NCBI GenBank assembly: GCA_026745465.1
Contig: JACYXH010000802.1
Span: 4,927,758-4,991,757, forward strand
From: Lota lota
Lineage: Eukaryota; Chordata; Actinopteri; Gadiformes; Lotidae
DNA: 64,000 nt
Reading direction: 5' to 3'
The translations under genes and the position numbers were made by a program. Position 1 is the first letter of the stretch; the number at the start of each line of letters is the position of its first letter. The notes beneath the pieces were generated by a model. It did not search any database and had not been told where the DNA came from. It worked only from the letters and a program-made list of their open reading frames with translations. Of this stretch, positions 1-23,901 are shown in pieces.

Positions 1-2198
1 TCCTATCTAACTATCTATCTATCTATCTTTTAAATGATCTCCTCTCTTTGCTCAGAGTGAAGCAGTGGTTCGATGCTCGCCAAGAGAGGAGGATGAGCTG
101 GGAGCTCATGCTCTCTGACCGTGAGGGTGAGATGGGCCGTCGGCACTGAGGCTTTAAGGACAACAACGTGATGCAAACCAAAACATGAGTGGCAATGTGC
201 ACACGCAGTGGCACAGTCCACACTCGCTGGGCCTAGAGGAAACATAGCCATTCACAAGAAGTTTCCTCCAGGACAATGCACGTGGACGTCTATATCGCTC
301 GCATGACAAGTCAATCAAAAAGGATGTGCAATAAGAGATTTGTTGTGAAGTGGGTCTGATTAGACAGTTCAGATCGGTCACTGCTAAACCCGACCTGAAA
401 TATGAACACGGCCTAAAACTTGCAGCACCTGCTAGATTATTTGGAGCAGATTTGGGCATCCCCTAAGCTTTCATATCAATGCAATCACAATAAGCTGGAG
501 AAGCAATTTACCAATGATAAGATCTGTTATTTCATTCGTGGAGGAGGACCACCTGTCAGCTGGGCCATCAAGTGAGTGGTTTGTAGAGAGTGTTATAAGA
601 ATCAGAGGAGGGTTTTCGTTTCCTCTCAGTGGAAACATGAGGAACACAATAATACATCGCTCAACAAGCCCCCCCCCCCCCCCAATAGGTTTCACATTCA
701 AATTCAGGATACATTACAGAAAGAAATGAGGGCCAGTGGGACATTGTAAAACACGGTCTGAACTTGTACGGAGAAAAATACAGTAGCGAACAATTTATTC
801 TTTGGAGAGTAAATAAGCAGCTGCACTCTTGACGCTAATTCATCAGTTTGCCAAAGCAAAACATGCTTAAACAAGACAAACATTAAGCCGGCCTCGGAGA
901 AAACAAAAACGAAGAAATTCCCTGTTCTGGTTTGCTAAACGAGTGTGTCAACATGGCCGTGATTATAGATTGACAGAGGCCATCGTGCTCGACGGCTGAC
1001 TGTAACTAAGGATCATTCTGGGGGGAAATTAGCATCACTTACACAGGGAGAAGATGAGGCATTATTTTTATAAGGCAGATGAATTACTCCTGTGTGGTGC
1101 CTAATGATCTGTGTCTCTATAAATTGTTGGGCCCACGGTTGAAGCACACTTTGTCTGCACCATTAGGCCTCCTTAATGCACGACTCTTCAAACTAGTTCT
1201 TCAAAATACTTTTAATATGCAATCTTTAGAGGAACTTCAGTAAATCTGGTGTCACTAGGTTGAGATTTAGTGGAGATACAATAAAAAAATAAGGTTTATA
1301 TACTCTTTCATATAACGCATGAAAAAGATATAAAAATAAATCACTGCCACACATCTATTTTAGAAATTAGCTGCATAAGGTCGGTAAGATATCTGCGGTG
1401 TTTGTTTAGAAAATCTGTCAATCATAAAATAAGGTTACAGCTTTCTAAGAAATTACATTTTATGATTGCATTTGCTTTCTTTCTTACAAAAACCCGAACC
1501 ATGGCAAACAGTACAAAAACTCAAATGTAACTTCAGGTTCCTACAAAGTTGCTGATAATTGTTTTTTGGAATATTTTTAGTAAATAAGTATGCACACATA
1601 TATACATTATTTGAAATGAATGGCTTTCGATGAACTTGAACTTAACCTTGAACGAAACACATTCCTCCCAGTCCTATCGCAACTTGGCTCTAAATTGTAC
1701 TAATGATAATGATCCCTCATCATACATTCTTCAGGCACAATACACTGGAGGCCTGTGCCACGCGTGTAGCGTGTATTATCGGTTCCTCCATAGATTCATT
1801 CACACCAACAAAAAATGACCCAATTAATTGAGCCGGAGAAGCGGGCGCGGGCTGGCTTATTCTGTAACGCCTTGACCTCCTTATCGAGACAGGTCTTCTC
1901 CACCCACATCCCCCCCCCAGGCATCTCCTATCTCGCCCCCCGGTCCAAATGGAACTTTGGTCATCCACACAATGTGCCCTATGAAACGGAGGGGCAGCGA
2001 GGTTGTCTGGTGCCGACGGCTGTTGGGTCCCACCCTTCATCCAAAGCCGCTTCATGCCCCACAGCTTGACTCCACGTACAGCCAGTCCTTCGGCAAGGTT
2101 AAGAGTCAGCCTTGCTTCCCCCCCCCCCCCCCCCCCCCCTTCTTACTCTCTCTGCCGTCTTGCGTTGGGAGTGTGTGTGTGGGGATGAGTCTGAGTGA

Positions 2199-2307
<109 letters not shown>

Positions 2308-4104
2308 GTGAGCAGCAGGGGTCAACTCCCGGTGATGTCAGAGATAAGGAAACATGCTACTGTTGAAGATTTATGAACGTGCTGCTAACCACGGCCCTTT
2401 AAAAAAAAAAATCTAAACAGCTGAGCTAAAACCTCCAGTGGCGTTTTAGGAAACGGAAGAAAAACATAATAGAAATCGCCCCGTCAACACCTTTTTCTCA
2501 CTTCCAGTGTGGACTTCAATTTATCACTAGCCACTTATAAAATGCAATAAAGTATAACATCAGAAACACTGGAACACCAGTATGTGCCGTCTACATCAGA
2601 AAACACATTTGCGTCTTTGTGACATTACAGGAAGTACAGGAGACCCCCTCCCAAAAATCAGCCTGTGTTTCCTTATTTTCTTCTATTGCGCCTTTCACCC
2701 AGCTAGTCGCAGGTGCCAGCTACAAGCCTCTCTGTTAACGCCATGCATTTGACTTTGCACTATAGGTGCCATCCATGGTTGAATCAATGATTGACACATC
2801 TTCTTTGCCTCTTGCCAATCTCTTTGAAGCAGCTGGAACCTCTTCTTCCACGCTGAACCCCCTCCCCAGCCACTGGAACTGAGTAGTAGAGTCATAAGTT
2901 AGGGTACGCACGCACAGAGCCGAGAGTCTAGGGCGACTTAGGAACATCTTCATTGAGAACAAGTGTTTAGTCTAAGGGGGCCCAGATGGGTAGGCGTAAA
3001 TGCATGTTGGACAAATTGAGCCAGCGTTAGAAATCATTAAATAAGTGTGGCCGTGTTCGGTGCGTCCCTGCTGGCATACGTTATGCATCTGAAACGCTTG
3101 GATAGTGGCTAACGCTAATACTTCTGGTGTGTTCTCGGGGCCTGGCTGGCCTTTATTGTTAGATGATTGGCAGGAGAGGAGGAAGGCAGGATGGAAGCTC
3201 TCTAGAATAAATAAGTCTTCCTGTTTCCTGAGAGCATGGCTGTTTCTGCCTCTGGTCAAGAGGTCACACACACACACACACACACACACAAAATAATTGA
3301 TGGTTGCATATACACAGAGAACAAGCAGCTGGAGCAGTTCGTATGAGACAAAATGTTTAAATATCCACCGCTTTATCTTCCACTGGACTGAAGTGTTTGA
3401 AGAATGAGAGTGAGGTCGTGGTCTAAACTCCACTGTTTTCCACAATGTTTGAAATGCTACTGAAACACGTCCCTCCCCTCAATTAATTTAAACCACACTG
3501 TTGTATATATTAGAGAGAGCTCTACTTCCTGAAGCCACTGGATATCAGCACCGCTCACCACACCACAATAATGGCTAGATTTATCTTCAGGGTCTGTCCT
3601 ATTATACCACACACACACACACACACACACACAGGGTGCTACTAGTGGACTGGGGATTGGACCACACACACAGACACAGACACACACATGACCCTGGCAG
3701 TCAGTGAAAAGAGCTTTGTTTTATTCAACCATACATAGGATTTGATTATATAAAATCCCATTATATTCATGACCCTTAAGATAACTAACAACTGTCAAAA
3801 TACCCCCTCACACTGATGAGGGCATGCAATGCACGAACCAATGACAATTAAGCATGCATGCACACAACGGCCAATCAAGCAAAGGATAAGGGTTCTGGCC
3901 AATCGTGCAACAGACAAGGATTTTCCATCCGAGTGATTGTTTGCCATTTGAGTAGCGTGTGCACAGAAGATAATAATGTGTTGCTGTGTTGGTCAATGCC
4001 ACATAGCATGTGATTTTGCTGTGTGCAATGCTATAATTGTCCACAAATGGTTGTACAAGTGAATTAGAAAAGTCCTTGCTGTGTGGACCGCTGCCAGCCT
4101 GCTC

Positions 4105-4211
<107 letters not shown>

Positions 4212-4289
4212 CAAATATTGAGGTCAAAGCAATGAGGACACATCCACTGTCCCCCCCCCCACCCCCCCCCCCCCCGCCCCTGTCTCTCC

Positions 4290-5130
4290 AATTATCATGT
4301 TGAGCGGAGAAAGAAAGAGGGAGAAAGAATGAGAGAACAAGACAGATTGAGCGATGGAATTTAAAGACATCGAGAGCAGTGAGGAAGAAGAGAAAAGGGA
4401 GAGAGAGAGCTAGAGAGCCATAGAGTGAGAAGGAGAGAGAGAGGGAGATGAAGCAGAAAGGGACAGAGAGACTAATGAGTGCCCTCCAGCTGTCTGCGGT
4501 GGCAGGTTAGGGACTCCAGTAGTTCCCCTCCTTCCAACCCCACCCACTGAGCTCCCTCACGCTCCCTCCCTCTCGTGCACCGCACTGTCAAGCCCACCAC
4601 CCCTGCACCACCACCACCACCACAGACTGAAAAAGTACAATAAGTAAATAATTAAAATCACACTCCGCACGGCCAAGACGTCTCCCAGCAGCCCTAATGA
4701 CGTCATTCGCGCCCCATGAAGAAAGTGCTCCCTATGAAAGCCTTGTGTGTGTGTGTGTGTGTGTGTGTGTGTCTCATTGGGTGGTGGGAGGTGTTCACAT
4801 GTCTCCTTGTCTACACTGAGATATGGAGAGCAAACAGTCATCACGATGCTGGAGAAGAGGCGCCGGCTGGATTGTAAATAAATCTGCGGAACTTGTTGAA
4901 AAGCCCACCAGGGGTGCCAGAAGGAGGGAGAGGGAGAGAGAGAGAGAGAGTGAGGATTGGGGGGGCAGGGGGGGGGGGGGGGTAGGATAGCGAGAGAGCA
5001 AGAGGATGCATGGGGATAGAGGGAGAGCGAGAGTGAGAGCAAGAGAGAGAGAATGCGGGGGTGAGAGAGAAAGAGAGAGAATGCAGGTGGGAGGATGGGG
5101 TGTGGATGGGGAGTGGATGGGGAGTTAAGA
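4290..5130 (+). repeat. Purine-rich low-complexity stretch
   Basis: GA/GGA-rich blocks (4300-4470 and 4920-5145) surround a less biased middle with a (GT)n at 4744-4773. The 14-base G run near 4969-4982 lies inside. Confidence 0.85.
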
Positions 5131-5245
5131 GGAGAGAGGGGGGGGGTGGTTAGACAGCTTATGTCCAATTAAACAGTAGGGAGTGTGTACACGTCCTGAC
5201 GGGGGGCTTGTGGGGCTGCCTGCCGTTGTGTCAGGAAGCATTCCC

Positions 5246-5368
<123 letters not shown>

Positions 5369-6899
5369 TCCATACAGAAGCACTACATGCATACATACTT
5401 GGGGATCCATACTTTACGACGTCTATGTATTAATCATTTATCCGGCCGCCACCGCAGCGATCCTACAGCTTATTTGCCAGACACTAAATGGGCGAGTCAG
5501 CTATCTTTATAATCCCAGTATCAATATGGGGGGGGGGGGGGGGGGGGGGGGGGTGGTGAAGGTATAGGGGGTGTTATTTTAATCTTGAACCATTTAGATC
5601 CAGACGTGTTTTTTGGTAAAGGATGTAGCAGTACAACTTTCACCGCTTCAACCCACAAAACACTGCAGCAGAGATATCTGGCCTTCAGTTTGGGCTACTC
5701 ACGTTTGCCTTGGAGAGAGCTAAGGGAAAGCAGAGAAGTGCATGTAGTTAACCCCTTACAATTGCTCATGTTGTGCACTAGCATACCTTGGCTGATTCTC
5801 ATATCAATCATGACACTCCTCAAGCCCATGTTGACTGTATGAATATCATTGTGTGCAGAACATCTCACCACCAGCTACACCAATACACTTTCCCATACCC
5901 AGAGATCTACCATTCAAATAACCTCGGTTTGGCCTTAAACCAGTCATAATCCGTTTATTTGTATCCATGCGAGCCCACTCATTGTTCCTCAGCCAGGCCT
6001 ACTTCAAAAGAGAAGGGGCACCATGGGGGTGTTTCTGATTTGCATATTCATACATCCGTTTATCAGAGAGGGGTAGAGTGCAAAGATGCTGCCAAGAAAT
6101 GTTCAGTATTTTTTCAAAATATGTCTGGAGTGTGTGGGGTGGTTGAAGAGAGAGGATCTGAACCTTGACGCCACAACATCAACACAACCGCCAAACATTT
6201 CACATTTGGGGGATATTTTGAAAAGTCTTAAGTGGCGAGTGGTCTGTTGGATCAGGATTTTGTGAAGAATCATAAGGATGTGAATTGTTGTATGAATTCA
6301 GCAACATTGTTAAGCATGCTTTAAAGCAAAGCAAACATGTCACTGCAAAATTACGAATGTAGAAGACTGAAAAGAGATCTTTGGGTGGATATTGCCAAAA
6401 AAGTTGACTGACGCTTGATCAAGGTCATTAATAACAACATTGACTTAAAGATGATTGTGTAGAATTTTGTGGCATCTAGTGGAACGGACTTGGCAGAAAT
6501 GGAATATAATAATCATAAGTATGTTTTAATTAGTGTATAATCCCATGAAAATAAGAATTGTTGTGATTTCATTATCTTAGATGTATCCATTTATATCTAC
6601 GTAGGGAGTGGATCATTTTCCATGGAGCCAGCCATGTTGCACTGCCATTATTCTACAGTAGCCCTGTCACTTTGTGATACCTTTATAGTACTGTTGTTGT
6701 GTATGAATAATGTCGTATAGGAAATGCGTTACATAGTGTGTACGAAAAGTGTCTGAGAGGCTAACTAGGGGTGGGGCTCGATGACGAGGGGGGGTTTCGA
6801 AATGTGTTTATTCAGTTAAAATCGATCTTCATTTGAATGATCTGGTATCGGTTCATAAAATACTGTGATCAATCTTGTTTTATTTTAAATTGTATTCTC

Positions 6900-7043
6900 T
6901 TATGGGCTTTTTATTGCCTTTCATGGACAGGACAGTGAAGAGAGACAGCAAAGCAGTTTGGAGAAGAGAGGGAATCTAACCCAGCGTGCAAAGGTACACT
7001 GCTTACATGCTAAGCACTAGCGAGATGAGCCACCGAGGCGGCC
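6900..7043 (-). mobile_element. tRNA-derived SINE-like repeat in ADGRA intron 2
   Basis: On the minus strand the head reads GGCCGCCTCGGTGGCTCATC (A-box-like), and GGTTAGATTCCC, a B-box-like element, stands about 60 bp on. The body contains CTGTCTCTCTTCACTGTCCT, a stretch seen in widespread percomorph and gadiform repeats. The left boundary is estimated. Confidence 0.5.
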
Positions 7044-7329
7044 CAGAGATCAATCTTTTTATATATGCCGTTTCCCGTGAATTCTTGAAGTTTTAATATT
7101 GTTAGTCCCAGGTGGCCATCATTTGGGAACAACTTGCACTATACTGTGTTGACTGCTGTAGTGTGTTAGTAACGTTAAGTAAAAAGTACATTCATTTTAC
7201 TGCTTTGGGGTCAATTCTTAATGTACACATTCATATTTTTTAATAATGCACCAGGTTAGAGGGTTCCTTGTACAATTTACAGCATCTCTGAGTATCTCTT
7301 TCATATCCAAGCAATATTCGTAGCTGTAA

Positions 7330-7420
7330 TTGTAATTTGTTGTAACTATCCCTAATTGAATTGATATTGAATCCAATGGAATTGAATCGATTCAGGGAAA
7401 TCAGTGGCAATACCCAGACG
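7330..7420. mobile_element. End of a fish MITE of the GGGTAT...ATCGATTC type
   Basis: The segment ends GAATCGATTCAGGGAAATCA then GTGGCAATACCCAG. Its complement starts CTGGGTATTGCCACTGATTT, a terminal sequence I associate with abundant teleost MITEs. A possible opposite end near 6763 (TAGGGGTGGGGCTCGATG) is only weakly similar. If they belong together, the SINE at 6900-7043 is nested inside. Confidence 0.35.
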
Positions 7421-8929
7421 GAAGGATGAAATCATTTTACAAGTAACTACTGGCACCTTACACAATACAGGCCAGTACAGGCCACTTGGCTTCTCCTAGG
7501 TAGTTGGAAAGGGAGGGGTGGGGGGGTGTATTTAGTTGGTTGCAATTTGCAACCTCACCGCTAGATGCCGCTCAATTCTACACACTGCACCTTAAATCAG
7601 CGAGGACCAAATTAAGATCAAATTCCTTTTGTTTCATGGCATTTTTTTATAACAATTGACTTGAAAGGCATTCTTATGTCTTCTGAAATGTAGCCTGTCA
7701 TCCCATATAATCAATAGCTCCTCAAATGAGTCCATTATATAGTGGACTGCTTCTCGTCAATATCCCCTGATCCTTCACTGAGCATTCCTGGTGTTAGCTA
7801 ATGGGTCAAACGTTATAACAATCATGTTGTGAGGACCGGAATTCTCACCTCATATTAAGCATGCTTATCTGTCATCTTGTTTACATCTCAACATTTACAA
7901 TATACATGGCAAATCCCAGTGGGTTATCTTATCACAGATTGCATAGAGATAGTAAACAAACACAACATTGAGTCTTTTATTACCCTTACCTCGAAGCCAG
8001 TTTATCCTTTGGCAAAAGCCTGGGACAAGGGTAAGACAGCTATTTATACAGAGTAGTAGGGGTTACCTTGAAACTTCGACGATTTGAATCTTCGATAGAG
8101 TCTAATTTAATGTCTGCTGCGCATCACGACCTTGCGGGAGTTTTGTTCTGATGTAAACAGGCGATAACTGGTGATTAGCTGGTAGACTAAACTGTGACAT
8201 GATAATGATAAATATTTATCTCCAACTACAGTAGGCCATCTCCCCCGTAGATTATTCATTCTGGGTTTCTATTGTTTATGCAAATTGTATATGTTTTCAC
8301 TATTGAAGTGCATCCAAATGGCCTGGTCTTTCAGCATTGGTCTGGCAAAGTTCTACATATTTGGCCTCACCGACATCCTTTTATTCAAGTAATCTATTGC
8401 TTGATACGACACTATTGAGCTACGTACCGCAAGTCAACAAAGTGTATTTCCGTGCTTGTCAGACGAAAGCGGATCCGGCAAAACTAGACCAGATGCAGAA
8501 AAAGAACAGAACGGCAGACATTGCCGTGCAGGTTCCTGAGGGCTTCTGGTAGATATTGGAGCACTGATTGCCATGGCACACGCCATGGCAAAGTTAATTT
8601 GTGGCGGTCATTTAGCGGAGGCGCTGCACCTCACCTATAGACAGCTTTGCCAACCCCGATAAGCCAATTTATTATTTTCAAGCATTTCAACCACAAAAAC
8701 TCAAATAAATTTGGCATAACTGTGCCGCATTTAAAAAATATGTATTATTAGATTTGACGATGAGTCTTGCCTGACAAATCAGATTTCACTATGCAAAATA
8801 CCCCTATTCAGTACTAATTGGGAGACACCAACTTGCTTATTTGTAGGGGCTCTTCTATAAAACGTTTTGACTCTCGATTGTATTGGTTTATTGTGGTAAG
8901 ACTCCCTTCCTGTGTAAAAGGGCCAGATT

Positions 8930-9100
8930 ATATGTTTACTCTGGTGGTCATTTTGGCCTTGTCTTAGTTTGAGGCTGGTTCTGTTTCACCCTGGGCTGTT
9001 GTTCTTCTTTTTTGCCCTTCTGGAAAACTCTGGAGTTGAATTAATAAACCCCTTCATTTTGGATTCTACCTGTATCTTGTGTCCCATACCAACTCTACCC
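8930..9100 (+). mobile_element. Possible remnant of an LTR-retroelement terminal repeat (fossil)
   Basis: A T-rich stretch followed by AATAAACCCCTTCATTTTGG, then TCTACCTGTATCTTGTGTCC, resembles the polyadenylation and end region of fish Ty3/gypsy-type LTRs. No internal region, second repeat or target duplication was identified. This is a composition-level resemblance only, and the element would be old and broken. Confidence 0.22.
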
Positions 9101-10502
9101 TTCACATATGTGATCCTTGGGTCGCTGGCCGCTTGCTGTAACCCCTGCTCACATTTGTATGGGTCACCATTGGCCTTCAGCCCTCTCAAAGACCTCCTCA
9201 AAGGAAGATGAGAGGTCCAGATCAAGCCTCCTTGCACGTATTGTTGATTTTCAAAAACTATTCTCTTCCTTTTTCCTGGTTTAATATTGGCACTGGGCTC
9301 AATGAATGATCGTGAGTTCCCAAGACCGGCATCCTGTGATAGCTGCTGCTGTAATTGAAATATACAACTGAAATAATACAATCATTGAGAAGGGATCAAA
9401 GGCTGTTGACCCTACACCAAGGCTTAAAATGGATGCCATCCTGCTTTGTTCAAATGCAGAATGAATATCAATTTATAGTATACCCAAGTATGTAAAGCAA
9501 AAAATCATTATAATAATAATCAAATGGGATTCACACATTGTATTTGTGATTACAAATATATGACTCATTATGAATGATCTTCTGGATACCATTTGGGAAC
9601 AAAAAATATGTAAATTCTAGCCAACAATTGTCCACCGGCATACATAAACAAATGAATGGGCTCTCTTATGGGAAGCCATGATCAATTAGTAAACCAAGAT
9701 TCAGTGAATGCCCTGGGAAACAGGGGCAGCCTTTGTTACTATGCCCTGCTCCCATATGACCTATTGTGGCTGACAGTAACATGGCTTGGCTCCATCTGGG
9801 GGAGGCGGGACCAATGATTGATAGAGCAATCCAACAATAATAGGTGAATTGTTTTTTTTGGTCACTGACAATAAAACATTAGAGCTCATACATAACCTTT
9901 CACTGACCCCAGCTGCTGTTTTAAAAACAGTATTTCACCCATAGGGAGATGTTCAGCCGGCAGGTAAACCAAACCACATGACAGCCTGTGTGCCAAGCAG
10001 CATCATGCGGCCCCCACTGGCTTCTCGACGCGTCCACAGCTGCGGCACAAGCGGCCGAGAGGCCCAGACGTCGGGCCTGTCAGTCAGCAGCAACCCGGAG
10101 AACGCATCCAACCGGGGGGGACGGGGACGGGGACGAGGGGAACAGCTGGCTAAAGAAGACACCTGCGAGCACTGCACTGCCCCCCAACATCACCGTCCCG
10201 TCCCCCCCGCCCATCACTCCCTCCCACCCCGACATCCCAGCCCCGCGGCAGTCAGAACACTGCGCCTCTGCCAGAAGCTACAGCTGGCAGTATGGACAGG
10301 TTGTGCTAGCATGGGAGCGAGGGAGGGAGGCAGGGACACAGTGTCCAATTGCTTGCAAGAGGTCAAAGATCAGCTTCAAGAATGGAGGACTGACACCGAC
10401 CTTCACTAGAATCTCTCCAGTGGTGCATCTGTGGGATGAAGGTAAATATAACCGTGACTCTCACTTGACCCGGCTAGAAATATGATGCAAACACACAGAC
10501 TT

Positions 10503-10556
10503 TATCCATCCTGCTGGAGCCCTAGAGCCGGCTCTAGGGCTCCAGCAGGATGGATA
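10503..10556. repeat. Perfect 54-bp palindrome
   Basis: The 27 bases at 10503-10529 are the exact reverse complement of 10530-10556, with no spacer. The centre is AGAGCCGGCTCT, and the flanking bases (T on both sides) end the symmetry. It can form a cruciform or a hairpin RNA. It lies in ADGRA intron 2. Confidence 0.95.
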
Positions 10557-11640
10557 TTGGCGACCACTGACGTGAATAATATTCAAAGAAACCACTGCTG
10601 CAGGGGAAGCATGTGTGTGTATTTGTTTTTCTTTGTGTACATCATACTTTGTGCCACCAGTGAGCATGCACAAACATACATGTGTGTGTGCGCATGAAAC
10701 CTCAGCCACAGATCAAGCACGGGGGAAGGGAAGGAAGGGAGAGAGAGAGAGAATCGAGTCAGTTCCCATCTATGCGCTCAAACGATCCATTTCCCTTGGG
10801 ACATCGCTCTCCTCAAATTTCTCTGACATCCTCATGATGGTGATTGGCTGTCACCATCACCATCAGGTAGAATGAAGAGGGTCTACTGGATTAGACAGAA
10901 GAAAATGCTAATCAATTGTTGACCCAAGGGGTGTGCCTGCCTAGGATTGACCGGCTGAGCCGTCATAATAGACCACATCATCACAATTCCACATGCACTC
11001 GCACCACAGGGACATGTCATCTGCCTGCCACGAGCACAAGCCTCGCCTGCCAAAACCGCTCAACCTAAATCCCCCTACACGCTTCATAATGCCTCCATGC
11101 CATGCTGTCTGTATAGCTTTTAAGACGTCTGTAAGCGCAAATGGATTCCGTTTCCGCGTTGGTGCCGTAGTAAGGGGGTGAATACGCGAGTAAGCTCGTA
11201 GCATTAACTCCATTCATTCGGAGTCTGTTCCGTTTAGAAACTGAGACATGACCGAAAGGGGATGAGGAGGATATCTGTAATTACAATAATCCAATTGTAT
11301 TGAACTGTATTGAATGGATACAAAGTTTGTGCTTCCCCAAGAACCAACTTTAAGGCTCTAACTTTGCATGCTTGATATTGAGAACTTGGCATTGAATGAT
11401 TAATTAACCATCAAATGTATGAGATATACCTGCATTCAACCTATTACCAGGCCTTCTTGAAAAAGGGTCTCAACAGGAGGTTTGGATTGGGGGGGGGGGG
11501 GGGGGGGGGTGGCACCTTTGTTCATCCATGTTTCTGCTGGTGTTAAACCTCAACCAACATGTACTCCACGCACATGGGCTGAGCCCGTGAGGACAGCTAC
11601 ATTCTAAGAAGAGAAGATGCCATTGGACGCCATTACTCAC

Positions 11641-21667
<10,027 letters not shown>

Positions 21668-22400
21668 GGTGGTTTGTTGTTGAAGAATCAAAGACAGAAA
21701 AGGTCGATTTAAGTTATGTCTTTCCAGTTTGTATGACAACTCGAAACCATTTCACTGGTCCTTTTTTCTTTTTTTTTTAACTGCTGGCGATGGTGTAGCC
21801 GTAGGCTTCAGTGGGGCTGCTGCTCCGATCCGCGTCACCTGCTGCGCTTCGGATTGTTGCAAAGCGTCCAAACTTCACTTTTCCATTGAACCCAACGAAT
21901 ACTGGCAAGCGTGTGCTTTGAGAACAACTTCACATTTGTCATCTTCTCCATTCGTTATTTTTTTTTTTGATTATTTCCGAGTATGACTCCTTCCAAGTGT
22001 GTCCGGTACAGTAGGCTGCAAAACTCGTGGGGAAAAAAACATGTCACACTGGTGTTTCACTTTCGAGGTAATAAGCTTTCAAAGTCCTCAAAAAAAAAAA
22101 AAAAACAGTCAGACCATTACGTTCCTCCCAGAGGGCGGCATACAAAGCGCAGTTCTAATAAACGTAAACCCCCCCTCCCAAAAAAGAAAAGGTAATGGGT
22201 TTATCTTGGAAGCTGTAAGTCTATGTCATGTTGTCAACAGGTTGTCGAGTCTCTCCATCTGCTCGTCTCGCCCTTGGACTTGTTAGTGGGAATTGTCCGG
22301 CTTGGCGTGGGAGCAGCGAAAGTCCCACCCCGCCAAGTCCTGGGTCGGCTACTAACTCTAGCAGCCTATGCACTGTGTTTCCAGCCTCTCAGCCTGGAAC
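21668..22400 (-). promoter_or_regulatory. Putative 5' flank, 5' UTR and promoter region of the ADGRA gene
   Basis: This sequence lies directly upstream of the ADGRA start codon. CpG dinucleotides are locally enriched at about 21785-21870. An imperfect inverted repeat with GC-box-like arms (CTTGGCGTGGGA and TCCCACCCCGCCAAG) lies near 22301-22341. No TATA box was found at a convincing distance, and the transcription start cannot be placed. The assignment rests on position, not on a recognised core promoter. Confidence 0.35.
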
Positions 22401-22854
22401 ATAAACATTTACATTACGCGATAAATAGTTTAGATGTTAGTTTTATCTTGTTCATTTATCAGAAACAAATAGACCTCGATTTTTCCAAATAAATTATCTA
22501 TAACAATCTGTAAAAAAATAGAATTAATTAAATAACTGTATATCTCTGAAATGTGTCTGTTCTAAATGTTACACTATAATCACTTTTGGAAAATAAATCA
22601 TACAAACTTAACTCAAAAGGGATTTTAAGAATGATACAATGAACAAGGGAATGGCAATTTCAGGAATTCAATTTCATAGGGTTATACCCATAATGGCCAA
22701 TCTACAGTCCAAGGAATAAGAGGTCCAATAGAATAGCTATCAGTATAAAAAATGAATTAGTTAGGCTTCCCAACTATGCTAACTGTAGATTACAAAATTT
22801 GACTGGAATTCAATGCCTGCTTTCAATTTTCTTTTATAAATTGAAATTGCATAT

Positions 22855-22970
22855 GGCATTAACGCTTCCAGAATGCAGTTCGATTCCCGCTGCTACCGCC
22901 TATGCTAAGAATGTATGAATTATTGTACGATTTTTTGGTGAAGGCATACACCAAATGGCAGATATAGCCT
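22855..22970 (+). mobile_element. Degenerate tRNA-derived SINE
   Basis: A B-box-like GTTCGATTCCC is followed by ATGTATGAATTATTGTACGA and then a worn version of the fish SINE tail ending CCAAATGGCAGATATA. The tRNA head is incomplete or too diverged to delimit. It sits about 1.2 kb upstream of the ADGRA start. Confidence 0.55.
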
Positions 22971-23044
22971 AGATATTTCTTATGTATTCATCGATCATTC
23001 GATTTATTACTTTCTGAGGCCTCCACGTGCGTCACAGCTTACAG

Positions 23045-23047
<3 letters not shown>

Positions 23048-23138
<91 letters not shown>
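23048..23138. repeat. (CA)n microsatellite
   Basis: About 90 bases of uninterrupted CA. Confidence 0.98.
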
Positions 23139-23204
23139 TCAGCATTTACTATATTCATGAAGTCCAAAGCTGTCAATCATCTCTCATGAAAGTCAGGGTG
23201 ATGC

Positions 23205-23207
23205 ATT

Positions 23208-23247
<40 letters not shown>

Positions 23248-23590
23248 TGTTCGTGCCTTCGACACAAAATGCCCACACAGTTGCAAGGGACTCCCCTTTT
23301 CCTTTTATTTGTGTGTGCGTCTGTGTTTGTGTGCCTGTGCATGTGCGTGTGTGTGTGCTTGTGCATGTACATGTGTGTGTGTGTGGGTGCATATGCGTGT
23401 GTGTGTGTGTGTGTGTGCATATGCGTGTGTGTATGTGTGTGTGTGCGTGTGTGAGTGCAAATGCGTGTGTGTGCATATGCGTGTGTGTGTGTGTGTGTGT
23501 TCATATGCGTGTGTGTATGTGTGTGTGTGCGTGTGTGAGTGCAAATGCGTGTGTGTGCATATGTGTGTGTGTGTGTGTGTGTGTGTGTAC
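23205..23590. repeat. Complex GT repeat with an internal 84-bp tandem duplication
   Basis: GT runs are punctuated by ATGC, CATATGCG and GAGTGCAAATGCG. The block starting CATATGCG at 23418 is repeated from 23502 with the same internal variants, a period of 84 bp. Confidence 0.9.
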
Positions 23591-23901
23591 ACACATTCCT
23601 CCCTCATTATACGCATTGTTTCCAACGACGGCTCCAGCGATGACACAGAGGAAGAGGAGTAGGACTGGGATCGCTGAGCAGGGTTTTATCAGGGCCGCTC
23701 CCCCTGACCCGGCGAACAGCCCCTGTGTTCCACTATTCATCTCCCCCCACACACCCAGCCTCCCACCCCCACCCTGCCTCCCTGACAGGCAAACACAGCC
23801 TCCTCTCTCCCTCCAGGAGTAGGCTATGCGGGGCAAGACTCATCGCTGTCTTGTTTAATAGTCGCGCGGAGCAGAGCGCCAAGCTGTTATTTGTTATTTT
23901 C

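Noticed and set aside
8986-9381. 131-codon minus-strand frame in ADGRA intron 2
   Set aside because: No recognisable domain, no conserved motif and no splice signals; it overlaps a possible old repeat.
9950-10485. Overlapping 140-165-codon frames in a GC-rich patch
   Set aside because: Three mutually overlapping frames are open because stop codons are rare in GC-rich DNA. No LRR or other ADGRA motif was seen.
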